Positions 31,301 to 36,784 of a DNA stretch of 64,000 bases are shown one piece after another. The first letter of the stretch is position 1. Each line of letters starts with the position of its first letter. The position numbers and the translations under genes are program-made. Source of the stretch: Bacteroidota bacterium (lineage in GTDB: Bacteria > Bacteroidota > Bacteroidia > Cytophagales > Cytophagaceae); assembly GCA_023428135.1 (NCBI GenBank), contig JAEYZG010000018.1, positions 1-64,000 of the forward strand. The letters run 5' to 3'. A model generated the notes under the pieces. The model did no database searches. It worked only from the letters and a program-made list of their open reading frames with translations, and was not told the DNA's origin.

Positions 31301-32296
31301 TATTTCAGTTTTTCCTGGTTTATCAACATTAATATTTATACAAAAGTTACTTCCAACGCATCCACTCAAAGATACGGAGTTTACATTTCCATATACTCCG
31401 GTTGGAAAGCAGTCTATATCTGGGTCATTGAGAAATACCTTGTATTGTGGGTAATTAATATTTCCTGATACTGACTGTCGGTCTGTTGCAAATGTACCAG
31501 TATTGGTACAGCCTGCATTATTTGCTGCGACTACAAACCCGAAAGGTTGCATCCCATTAAAATTAATGGATGTAACAATACCATCATCGGCATATATAAA
31601 TAGTTTAGCTTTAAATTGATTAGTGGCGCTATTACACTGAAAGTCCCAGGATTTAGACCATAAACGTCCAAGCTTTATTGCATTTGCGGCTGTGGCTACA
31701 GTAATGTCAAAATAGGTGAAAACTCTTTTTACCGGCCTAAGGGTCTGTGAAGCACTTGGATTGAATTCAATATAGTAATCTCCGGCCATAGTGGAGGTAT
31801 AGGTTAATGCATTGTATCCTGTTGTTCCGACAATAGCTCTGGGACCAGCAACAGCTTCTGCATAGCTCGCAATATAACCTGGACCTGCTGTATTCGGAAT
31901 TTTAGTGGGGCCCATCACTACTACTCCATTAGGATTTTTTAACTGAAAATAAACGTCATTATCAGTTTGTCTGAAACCCATATAAATTTTTTCACCTGCA
32001 TTACATACTCTAATATTTAACCTGTGAGATTCAGGACAATTATAAGTTGCAAATGGTCTTGTCGTTGTATTATTGTCAAATATCTGGATGAAACCGTTGT
32101 CAGAGGAAGTGGGCTGTAATTGTTTAGTTCCTTCTGCAAATACATGGGGGATTTGTATGTAACCTGAAATTAAAAAGAGTAAGACAAAAAGGACTCTACT
32201 TATTTTAAATAAGAAGAAGCTCCTGATTCGATGTAGGAAGATGTCCATGTCTTTAAAAATTATGTATTTGTATTTCAGTGTAATTGAATTTTTCAA
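19325..32296 (-). CDS. Giant T9SS-secreted repeat protein (4323 residues)
   Basis: The frame has an N-terminal signal/anchor segment; the ATG at codon 17 (complement near 32248) is an equally good start, giving MDIFLHRIRSFFLFKISRVL. A unique N-terminal part runs to about 475. About 38 repeats of about 88 residues follow to about 3838 (DNA about 20.78-30.87 kb). The repeat consensus is P.P.V.AG.D..VC.......LNG.V..A.GG.W...G.GTF.P....LNA.Y.PS..D...G.V.LTLTTTGNG.C..V.D, with two conserved cysteines. Ig-like modules and a type B T9SS sorting domain (from PNAIEPAGDVSKNQDLHIFG) end it. Role probably adhesion or a surface filament (inference). No frameshift or stop interrupts it. Confidence 0.9.
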   Translation of the reverse strand: MKNSITLKYKYIIFKDMDIFLHRIRSFFLFKISRVLFVLLFLISGYIQIPHVFAEGTKQLQPTSSDNGFIQIFDNNTTTRPFATYNCPESHRLNIRVCNAGEKIYMGFRQTDNDVYFQLKNPNGVVVMGPTKIPNTAGPGYIASYAEAVAGPRAIVGTTGYNALTYTSTMAGDYYIEFNPSASQTLRPVKRVFTYFDITVATAANAIKLGRLWSKSWDFQCNSATNQFKAKLFIYADDGIVTSINFNGMQPFGFVVAANNAGCTNTGTFATDRQSVSGNINYPQYKVFLNDPDIDCFPTGVYGNVNSVSLSGCVGSNFCININVDKPGKTEILFELNGIAGYQAGSTDRLITADLVAGNNCITWDGKDGKGNIVTGGVNITTKVDYYNGLTHLPLFDVENNSNGYIVDLVRPTGPRPSLFWDDSKVGGGTNFTGCNSATGCHTWNNNFGDGKTINTWWYVNSTSKTVTNFVPPSVITDANADKPGTGSSNDSTLCSTITSFKLNGKVSNAGGGIWSTSGSGTFSPSNTSLQGTYTPSAADIANGSVKLILSSTGNGVCSPKKDSITYTFSKQPVISLEPDKSACANNPKLSLSATMSGATGLTWNGGAGTYTPNKTSANITYTPTAAEISAGSVMLNLTTTGNGVCPAGTGTIKLTYTPIPTADAGADLSVCKNNNKVDLNGSVSNASGGTWTGGAGSFNPNANTLNATYTPTAAELTAGSVNLTLTTTGIGNCLAVNDLVSIKFTPIPVVNAGNNQSICKNNTAIPLNGSVTGATTTGTWSGGTGTYSPNANTLNATYTPTTSEVNAGNITLTLTSTNNGNCNAVTSNTSITFTPIPVVSVGSNIIICENNPVTVLSGTVTGATGGNWTTGTGTFSPGRNALTTTYTASAAEVSAGFFTLTLESTGNGNCNPVSKTLNVLVDPKPTVNAGTDDTLCSNNPAIKLSGSVKDATSYTWSGGAGIFTPDNSTLNATYTPTASEISAGIVTLTLSASKPSCNSVSDQVVYRFSPTPTVNAGTDQSKCKNNAATNLNGTVTVAKGGIWSGGAGTFTPDNTALNATYTPTASEISAGAVTLTLTTTENGKCLAVKDDIIINFTNPPTITASSAGPVCGNNALVKLNAVFSTPATGILWTGNGTFTPSASDINANYTPTAAEILAGQAIINVNTTGNGNCLPVSEQTTVSITPAPTANAGADKEVCADNPSVVLTGNVTVATGGIWTGGKGTFSPNSTTLNATYIPSTDEIAAGNVTLTLTTSGNGNCVAVSDEVIIIIKPSPIADAGSDQTVCGDASIVPLNGLVQNATGGQWTTNGTGTFSPNDNLLNASYIPSAADKAKGGITLTLTSQGNGLCNAVKDNMKIDFTVAPSINAGPDQIVCPNDFPVKLNAFGSNAVWSGGAGSFTPSVNSLSAEYIPSASEITAGSVTLTITTIANGVCKSVFDDIKITIPPAPFVDAGTDLDMCGNETTITLNGIVNNASGGFWTSSGTGSFIPNAFSTSTGYKPSATDKTLGQVKLTLTSTGNGPCTAISDTIIITIHPAVTVSAGPDQTVCADASGITLNGSTNTTTGFTWSNGNGSFSPNANTLNATYIPSLTERTNGSVKLRLTTSATTYCPPQTDTVLFTITPVPTVNAGTDISICGDSSFVVLNGSINTIPSGAVWSSTGSGIFSQSATELNASYVLSDNDKTAGSITLTLTTTGNGTCNPVSSQIKLDIAQVPVVDAGPDLTLCSDISSVTLNGTVTNASGGIWKTTGSGTFTPDANTINASYIPSALDLENGIVTLTLTSTGNGLCKSVSDVTVITFTPAPTINAGSDLNICANNAQVTLNGDVTIATGGTWTGGTGTFTPSNNQLSVTYVPSDSEISSGTVTLKLSSTGTGICKPVEDDVIITILPAPVVNAGNDISICADSFAIKLNGQVLNAPGGQWVSSGTGSFLPDNTTLEANYVPSAADRISGNITLKLTSSAISNCVAVSDELNLIITPAPTVNAGTDKVVCANNASVNLSAITTVTNEVQWTSSGTGTFTNPNSLITDYIPSALDISAGNVNLTATTLNNGLCKSVTDQMSFQITTAPTADAGLDQTVCSDTSGVRLNGKITTATGALWTTSGDGTFTPDETSLNAVYKPSANDINAKTVLLTLTTTGNGLCLPVSDSIKITITPKPIVDAGTDLSICADANGVSLNGNIQNATDSNWKTLGTGSFAPNASTLNATYVPSAADKASGIVNLTLSSTGSGVCSSVRDTLQILITPAPTVNAGPSQTLCADFEGAALNGTVTIATGGTWISSGSGTFSDANSLVTTYYPSSFDLASGSVLLTLTSAGNGTCKPVSSKLTLTINPIPTVEAGSDKTYCGDITNIPLNGSYTKATGGFWSTSGSGTFTPDEFTPNASYLPSASEITSGQSILTFTTTGNGACNFVTDHVTFTYTPIPTSDAGPDQIVCADITSINLGGNVSVASGGIWKSSGSGTFSPSVNDLNAKYTPSASDKSTGSVTLTLTTTGNGTCNAANNDMIVTITPAPTVDAGLDQTVCADVSGVTLNGTFSVASGIKWSTSSGTGTFVPDDTSPNATFIPSSVQIGNGRATLTLTTTGNGTCNAVKDALVIYLSPVPQANAGNDVTVCAGVIDVTLNGSVVNASGGAWTSSGSGTFLPDANALHASYVPSLSENVNGQSVTITLTTTGNGSCSPITDQMTISFNTVPVFAGSNQDVCTNGFPVKLNGSGNGSWTSPTSGNFSPNPNSLNASYSPTAADIAAGYVDLILTGTSVGTCLPGIDTVRISITQGPVVNAGSDLSVCENNSVISLSAIISQATGIKWTTSGAGLFSSNTGISITYTPTSQELSDGNVTLIAETTGNGICAADTDQVVITFTPAPTAKAGSDEDLCADITSIDLNGAITIAAGSTWSSDGNGSIGSNGSIATTYTPTDADKTKGFVIFTLTTSGSGNCTEVSDQKIIRFTAGPVAYPGTDTSLCADINELPLNGSVSGATGGVWSTNGTGTFTPNANTLDATYMPSVDDLTISTVTLTLLTTGTGICTPTSNNRIVSFTPIPTINPGTGDSYCSDVISIPLNAVVTVASGATWKTSTDGNFGNENLQSTDYFPTNAEKASGKVTLNVTTTGNGKCKAVSSNVDYFFTPSPTADAGFDMIRCSDATTIDLEGKITIATGGIWTTSGSGTFSNDSDLGTSYLPSITDKSNGSVVLTLTTTGMGKCLAVVDNLKIDFTPVPVVSAGSDHTVCADTAGISLTSTYSIAGGVNWKTSGNGTFLTSYAEPKVVYIPSLNDTAAGSVRVIVTTIDNGDCQAVSDTVNITIQKQPVISAGVDRTMCTDEKTITLAGNFSNTGGIIWSSTGTGVFSDPASLAPVYTPSVADKANGGVIFTATTTGTGLCKVYTDISALSIYTAPVATVNAGLDQSLCKDVMTVKLTGFIANAGGGIWSSINGGTFSNTNDLEGMFYPAAAEKADGKANIVLTTINNGFCNAQSDTMTITFTAPPTATAGADTTVCGDLYSIKLPGKFTVSSGIEWKTGGSGTFVPDASTPNASYIPSKSDITAGKVGLTITTTGNGTCNAVSASKKITILPVPTADAGQAQTVCADLTQVAIRGKVTGATGGTWKTTGTGTFSPNANSLNASYIPSPEDIQSSAVNLILTTTGTGICNQVTSKVTITITPKPVINAGPDILTCANIPSVQLNGNVKVAGGMIWITSGSGIFLPSAASLNPSYTPSEADQLAGKVILTAYSTINGKCNIVNDSLEVTINKAPIVTATSGNPCVYKDGVALTGTIVNASGIEWKTSGTGTFSLNSFELNPFYFPSEEDIDANATVIITAYSTGNGVCNAESANTSLLVSPLPIADAGSDQFVCTSSDATLNAYTYPGNSYSWNSLSGASLGNEATITINAPANQTIVLTVTDSKKCPNYDTVSVFTITPPSWNLISENCYNDTLVLRSNPYNLPSVPGAFAWYKDGIILQNKNQDFLAARDPGLYTVQYYYGNCKTEASATINALPEFNIPAERILCNQSTGTLVANINAIPNPPEIYSWTMASDLIGNTNPVNFNVIPDSNFYKLKITDVKCSAEDSVRIIGIDTPISGNLKDVASCEGQTVILVGTPTNFNNPGIYNPAYQWVPSILGTTETAEVKTTGTYGVTVTIGECAASYQANVQMNKLPEPFMPERQIYCFDNNKYMMLDAGPGERFKWENSNDTLRQKAIIEPGVYIVTVTNSFNCSLTDSIKIVQVCAPTVYIPNAIEPAGDVSKNQDLHIFGKYFTNFKMTIYNRWGEIIFYTDDRNKTWDGTYLGKPMPEGSYNYIVTYEGLEGEYTGPYKKEGKVTIMR
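20780..30870 (-). repeat. Coding tandem repeats (about 38 units of about 264 bases)
   Basis: These are the DNA units coding for the 88-residue repeats of the giant protein. They are diverged in sequence but regular in length. I counted 38 units by eye from the translated text. Two subtypes are visible: units with C.NN and W.GG.GTF, mostly at the N-terminal side, and units with CAD and W..SG.GTF, mostly in the middle and C-terminal side. Confidence 0.85.
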
Positions 32297-32474
32297 TGTT
32301 TTAACCTCTATTTATTACGTTTTGGTAGGGTATCAGTTGTAAAAATCTAAGACCATTCGACGAATAGTAATGCATAAAAATTTATTACATCAGCTTGGAA
32401 ATTTAAAAAGTAAAATTTGATTTAGCTGAAGTGATTGTGAGCAAGGTCGAATTTCAATATGGTATCGATTTTGT

Positions 32475-32482
32475 TATATTTG
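32475..32482 (+). promoter_or_regulatory. -7 promoter motif for the DUF4412 gene
   Basis: TATATTTG is an exact TAnnTTTG, 26 bases before the ATG at 32508. No clear -33 TTTG is seen. Confidence 0.5.
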
Positions 32483-32507
32483 GTAGAATTAATTCAATTG
32501 TAAAAAA

Positions 32508-33350
32508 ATGAAAAAAGAATTGCTGTTTATCCTTTTTGTTTTTCTTGCCGGAACTTCCTTTTCACAAAATTTTGAAGGTACTATAAAATGGGCAATGAAA
32601 ATCGATCTGAAAAATGTTCAACATCAGGAAGCTGTTAAAGGGAATAGTTCGTCCTCTCCAATGGATGCTGAAATAAAAAAGCTTGAAGCTCAGATGAATG
32701 ATCCTGAATTTAAAAAACAAATGGAAGCTAATCCTCAGCTTAAATCTTTAATGGAAGAAAATCTGAACAGGCTTCAATCTATGCAGGGTAGTTCAGGTAG
32801 CGGTGCAGGAAGTTTTATGCCTACAGGTGTTTTGATAAAAATTAAAGACGGGAATAATCTTATTAAAATGGAAGGTGGGATGTCAGAAATGATGGGAGAA
32901 ATACTATACCTTAAAGATAAAGATCAAAGCTATTCAATTAGGAGAAAGAATAAAACTTATTCTGTTTTGCCAAAGGCTTCTGAGTCAAAAGAGAAGGAGC
33001 CGGTAGTGAAAGTAACGAAAACCAGTGAAACTGTTAAAATTATCGGATACTCTTGTACCAAGTATATTATTCAGGTAACAGATCGTGGAAAAACAATTAA
33101 TCAGGCTGTCTGGACAACTAAAGAAATAAAAGATTTTGATCCAAATGGTTTATCAAAAATGACTTCTGCAGGAAGCAAAGAGGCTAAAATTTATCTTGAT
33201 GGGGTTGAAGGAGTACCATTAAAAATGGAAAGCGATAACGGCGAAATGAAGATGGTAATGGAAGTGACAGAATTAAAGAAAACGCCTTTAGATGGATCTA
33301 TCTTTTCAATTCCTGCTGATTATAAGTTGGTTAAAGGGATGGGGTTTTAA
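32508..33350 (+). CDS. Secreted DUF4412-type protein
   Basis: The 280-residue protein has a signal peptide (1-19, ending GTSFSQ). It has a low-complexity Met/Gln/Ser-rich stretch (about 45-105) and a C-terminal region typical of DUF4412 proteins of Bacteroidota (ETVKIIGYSCTKYIIQV, VPLKMESDNGEMKMVMEVTEL, FSIPADYKLVKG). Related proteins are exported to the periplasm or outer membrane and adopt a LolA/LolB-like beta fold in predictions. The role is unknown. Its own promoter motif lies upstream and it is divergent from the giant gene. Confidence 0.7.
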   Translation: MKKELLFILFVFLAGTSFSQNFEGTIKWAMKIDLKNVQHQEAVKGNSSSSPMDAEIKKLEAQMNDPEFKKQMEANPQLKSLMEENLNRLQSMQGSSGSGAGSFMPTGVLIKIKDGNNLIKMEGGMSEMMGEILYLKDKDQSYSIRRKNKTYSVLPKASESKEKEPVVKVTKTSETVKIIGYSCTKYIIQVTDRGKTINQAVWTTKEIKDFDPNGLSKMTSAGSKEAKIYLDGVEGVPLKMESDNGEMKMVMEVTELKKTPLDGSIFSIPADYKLVKGMGF

Positions 33351-33560
33351 TTGTTCCAGAATGGAAAATTAAGCATTTGTAATAATATAGTTGGATGTAA
33401 GTAGTATGACTACTGGATTTCACAGTTATTTTTAACCCTGTTCTTTTCATTTTACGTTTTTTAATGATTTTTTAAAAAAAATAGTAGAGTGTTTTGGTTT
33501 GTGGCATAAGAATTGCTGCAGTTAGCTTGCAAATAATTTTCTTTTAGATTTAGATATTAA

Positions 33561-33594
33561 AAATCCTTTGATTATTAGATCAAAGGATTTTTTT
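33561..33594 (+). terminator. Terminator-like hairpin just before nhaA
   Basis: A perfect 12-base stem AAATCCTTTGAT / ATCAAAGGATTT with loop TATTAG is followed by TTTT. It ends 12 bases before the nhaA ATG at 33607, so it would cut off any transcript entering nhaA from upstream unless read-through is controlled. Confidence 0.75.
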
Positions 33595-33606
33595 ATTCAT
33601 GCCGCG

Positions 33607-34770
33607 ATGAAGAAATCAAGTATTACGAAGGCTATTAACGATTTTGTGCAAACAGAACAAAGTGGGGGGATCGTCCTGATTTGCTGCGCTGTAATTGCAT
33701 TAATTTTTTCCAATACATCTTTGAGTCATTCGTGGTTTCATTTCTGGGAAATTGAATTGGGATTTGTTCCTTTAGGCTTGTATAAAAGTCTCCTCCACTG
33801 GGTAAATGATGGTTTAATGGCTATTTTTTTTCTCCTGGTAGGTCTGGAAATTAAAAGAGAAATAGTTGAAGGTGAATTGTCTTCAATAAAGAAATCAATG
33901 TTGCCCATTTTTGCGGCATGTGGAGGCATGGTTTTTCCAGCTGTTATTTATTCCTTAATAAATATTCATTCCGATACCATCAACGGTTGGGCTATTCCTA
34001 TGGCTACAGATATTGCTTTTGCCCTGGGAGTCTTAAGCTTGTTGGGTGATAGAATTCCTTTTTCTATTAAAATAATGCTTACAGCTCTGGCAATAGTGGA
34101 TGATCTGGGTTCAATTATAGTAATCGGTCTTTTTTATTCAGAGGACATTTCTGTTAATTTTTTATTAGCAGCTACTGGAGTTTTTGGGTTGCTTCTGATT
34201 ATGAATAAACTCGGGGCAAAGTCTGTACTATTGTATGTTATTACAGGACTTTTTTTATGGTATTTCACCTTAAAATCTGGAATTCATGCTTCTATATCTG
34301 GCGTATTGCTGGCTTTTTCAATACCTCTCGGAAAAGGTGAAACAGATGCTGCTGCGGAAAAACTGATACATTTTATTCATAAACCGGTCAGTTTCTTTAT
34401 TATGCCTGTTTTTGCTCTTGCCAATACCGGATTTATAATTCACGCTAGATTTGAGGAAGTGGCAACTTCTTTGGTTAGTCTAGGTGTGTTGGCTGGACTT
34501 TATTTAGGAAAACCTCTAGGTATTTTTCTTGCTTCATGGCTGGCAATAAAAATGAAATGGGCTGATTTGCCGGCAAATGCCGGATGGAATCATTTATTAG
34601 GTGCAGGTTTTCTTGGTGGGATAGGATTTACAATGTCTATTTTTATTTCTCTTCTCGCATTCACGGACACCAATATTCAAGGATTTTCAAAAATTGCTAT
34701 ACTTGTTGCTTCAGTATTATCAGGATTAACAGGTTTTTTCATTTTGACCAGATCTTCAAGAAGAATATGA
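33607..34770 (+). CDS. nhaA: Na+/H+ antiporter NhaA
   Basis: NhaA exports Na+ in exchange for protons across the inner membrane. I chose ATG 33607 (388 residues); the longer frame from TTG 33568 would begin inside a perfect hairpin. The protein has about 11-12 helices and family motifs: WVNDGLMAIFFLLVGLEIKRE, then MATDIAFALGVL, the ion-binding Asp pair in ALAIVDDLGSI (Asp165, Asp166), FALANTGF and LLGAGFLGGIGFTMSIFI. Length matches the family. It lies 200 bases after the DUF4412 gene, with a terminator-like stem immediately upstream that may attenuate it. Confidence 0.95.
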   Translation: MKKSSITKAINDFVQTEQSGGIVLICCAVIALIFSNTSLSHSWFHFWEIELGFVPLGLYKSLLHWVNDGLMAIFFLLVGLEIKREIVEGELSSIKKSMLPIFAACGGMVFPAVIYSLINIHSDTINGWAIPMATDIAFALGVLSLLGDRIPFSIKIMLTALAIVDDLGSIIVIGLFYSEDISVNFLLAATGVFGLLLIMNKLGAKSVLLYVITGLFLWYFTLKSGIHASISGVLLAFSIPLGKGETDAAAEKLIHFIHKPVSFFIMPVFALANTGFIIHARFEEVATSLVSLGVLAGLYLGKPLGIFLASWLAIKMKWADLPANAGWNHLLGAGFLGGIGFTMSIFISLLAFTDTNIQGFSKIAILVASVLSGLTGFFILTRSSRRI

Positions 34771-34846
34771 TATATTTTTAATGGTCTTATTTTAAGTTGG
34801 ATGGACTTAATCTTGGTAAAAATGTAAATTAACCGTGGCTTATTTC

Positions 34847-34854
34847 TATCTTTG
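34847..34854 (+). promoter_or_regulatory. -7 promoter motif for the RNA helicase
   Basis: TATCTTTG is an exact TAnnTTTG, 23 bases before the ATG at 34878. Confidence 0.5.
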
Positions 34855-34877
34855 AGGTCCTGATCCCCGCAATACTA

Positions 34878-36200
34878 ATGTCAGATAAATCCTTGTCAAT
34901 AGAAACAGCCATTAAGAAACTAAATATTGAGCTTAATGAAATGCAGTCCGCAGCATGCAAAGCGGCAAAGAATCAAAATAATATTCTCCTTCTTTCACCT
35001 ACAGGCTCTGGCAAGACCCTGGCTTTTTTGTTACCTCTTTTAGATAATTTAAGAAGTGATATAAGGGGAACTCAGGCCATGATTATAGTGCCTGCACGAG
35101 AACTGGCCTTGCAAATAGAGCAGGTTTTTAAGTCTCTTGGATCAGGATTTAAAGTAGTTTGCTGTTATGGAGGCCATCCTGTTAAAGTTGAAAGGAATAG
35201 TTTAATTGAAGCACCATCATTGATCATTGGAACTCCGGGAAGGCTAGCAGATCATTTCAGAAGAAAAAATATTTCATCGGAAGTGATTACAACTCTCGTT
35301 CTGGACGAGTTTGATAAATCTTTAGAGTTCGGATTTGAAGAAGATATGAGATTTATAGCTTCAGAAATTACCTCTTTGAAAAGGATTTGGCTTACTTCTG
35401 CAACAGAAGCAAAAGATGATTTGAATATATTTAAGTATAAAATTGATTTTCATAAAATAGATTTTTTAAGTAATAAAGTTTCCAGTAAAATACAATTAAA
35501 ATACCTGCGATCAGAAGGCACAGATAAACTGCTTACACTTTTTCAGCTATTATGTTCTATAGGAAATGAATCAACATTAATCTTTTGTAATCATAGAGAT
35601 ACTGTTGAGCGTATAGGTGATTTGTTGCATGAAGAAGGTATTGATCATTCGATTTTTCATGGAGGATTAAAGCAAGAAGAAAGAGAAAAGGCATTGGTAA
35701 CACTGCGCAATGGGTCTTGTAAAATTCTTCTTACCACAGATCTAGCATCAAGAGGATTGGATATACCGGAAATACGGAATGTAGTACATTATCAGTTGGC
35801 AACGACAGAAGAGGTATTTGTTCACAGAAATGGTCGTACCGCCAGAATGTTTGCAGATGGGAATGTTTTTCTATTGCTTTCGGAAGCTGATTATTTTCCG
35901 GATTACCTGATTGAAGAGCCGGCTCTTTATGAGCCACCTGCTGGATTAACTTTGCCTGAAAAATCCGAGTGGACAACTCTGTATATAGGAGCAGGTAAAA
36001 AAGATAAGATCAGTAAAGGAGATATTGTAGGGTTATTAATTCAAAAAGGAGACCTTACAAAAACGGAAATAGGAATTATAGAAGTTTATGATTTTGTTTC
36101 TTTTGCGGCTGTTAAAAGAGATAAAGCAAAAAATACAATAAAATTGCTGAGAAATGAAAAGCTCAAGAAGAAATCAGTGAAAATAGACTTGTGTCGTTAA
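34878..36200 (+). CDS. dbpA: DEAD-box ATP-dependent RNA helicase, DbpA-like
   Basis: The 440-residue protein carries the full helicase set: Q motif, motif I (SPTGSGKT, Lys46), PARELALQ, TPGRL, motif II, motif III (TSAT), motif V (TTDLASRGLDIP) and motif VI (HRNGRTAR). Motif II is DEFD (143-146) rather than DEAD. The C-terminal 75 residues (TLYIGAGKKDKISKGDIVGLL ... DFVSFAAV) form a DbpA-type RNA-binding domain, which in E. coli binds 23S rRNA hairpin 92 during 50S assembly. The symbol rests on that domain; the target RNA here is inferred. Confidence 0.85.
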   Translation: MSDKSLSIETAIKKLNIELNEMQSAACKAAKNQNNILLLSPTGSGKTLAFLLPLLDNLRSDIRGTQAMIIVPARELALQIEQVFKSLGSGFKVVCCYGGHPVKVERNSLIEAPSLIIGTPGRLADHFRRKNISSEVITTLVLDEFDKSLEFGFEEDMRFIASEITSLKRIWLTSATEAKDDLNIFKYKIDFHKIDFLSNKVSSKIQLKYLRSEGTDKLLTLFQLLCSIGNESTLIFCNHRDTVERIGDLLHEEGIDHSIFHGGLKQEEREKALVTLRNGSCKILLTTDLASRGLDIPEIRNVVHYQLATTEEVFVHRNGRTARMFADGNVFLLLSEADYFPDYLIEEPALYEPPAGLTLPEKSEWTTLYIGAGKKDKISKGDIVGLLIQKGDLTKTEIGIIEVYDFVSFAAVKRDKAKNTIKLLRNEKLKKKSVKIDLCR

Positions 36201-36784
36201 AGTTTGTAGATTCTATCGTAAAGTTTTTCCCATCTTTTGAAATAACTTAGCTCCTTTGGTTTGCAATCATTCCGGTATTTCGCTAAAAGTAATTCTTTCA
36301 GCAAGAGATTCTGGATTGTTCTGAATATTTCTGGAAAGATTCAAGATTCGTAAACTGAACTTCCAGATAAAGAATTTACTAGTTGTGTCTTTGTAAAATT
36401 CTAAATGACCTTTAATAGAAGGATCAAAAATAATATTGGTTTTGTCCAAAAAAAGGTAAGAGTTGTTAGAAAATACAGTAGGGGGTATTAGGATTAGAAA
36501 AGATAAGTAAATACTTTATGTTTCACACAATAGTAGGCTTTAAATTCTTTAAATTACAAATATATTTTATGTAAGCTTGTATTTTATCCTCATTTTTTTG
36601 CTTTTTCAATTTTAATGCAAAATTATTTATTTGATTACCAATTGGCAAAGTATGAGAGGTTTAATCTCAATTCTAGTTGTAAAATGGAACTGTGGACATA
36701 AAAAGAAAAATGAAATTTTATTTAAAAAAAATATTAAGTAGATAAAACCAGTAAAACTGGGAAAAAATCAATTTTTGTTGTAGC
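36201..36784. other. Long AT-rich intergenic stretch before PEP carboxylase
   Basis: This 584-base stretch has no convincing gene. A minus-strand frame (36267-36449, 60 codons, TTG start) gives a product without recognisable features and could be chance or a remnant. I see no strong hairpin and no exact TAnnTTTG motif. The last 250 bases are very AT-rich and presumably contain the PEP carboxylase promoter. Confidence 0.5.

Noticed and set aside
33568..33606. Upstream TTG start of nhaA
   Set aside because: The extra 13 codons lie within a perfect hairpin and add no family residues; the ATG at 33607 fits NhaA length.
36267..36449. 60-codon minus-strand frame after the RNA helicase
   Set aside because: TTG start, no recognisable feature and no supporting context.
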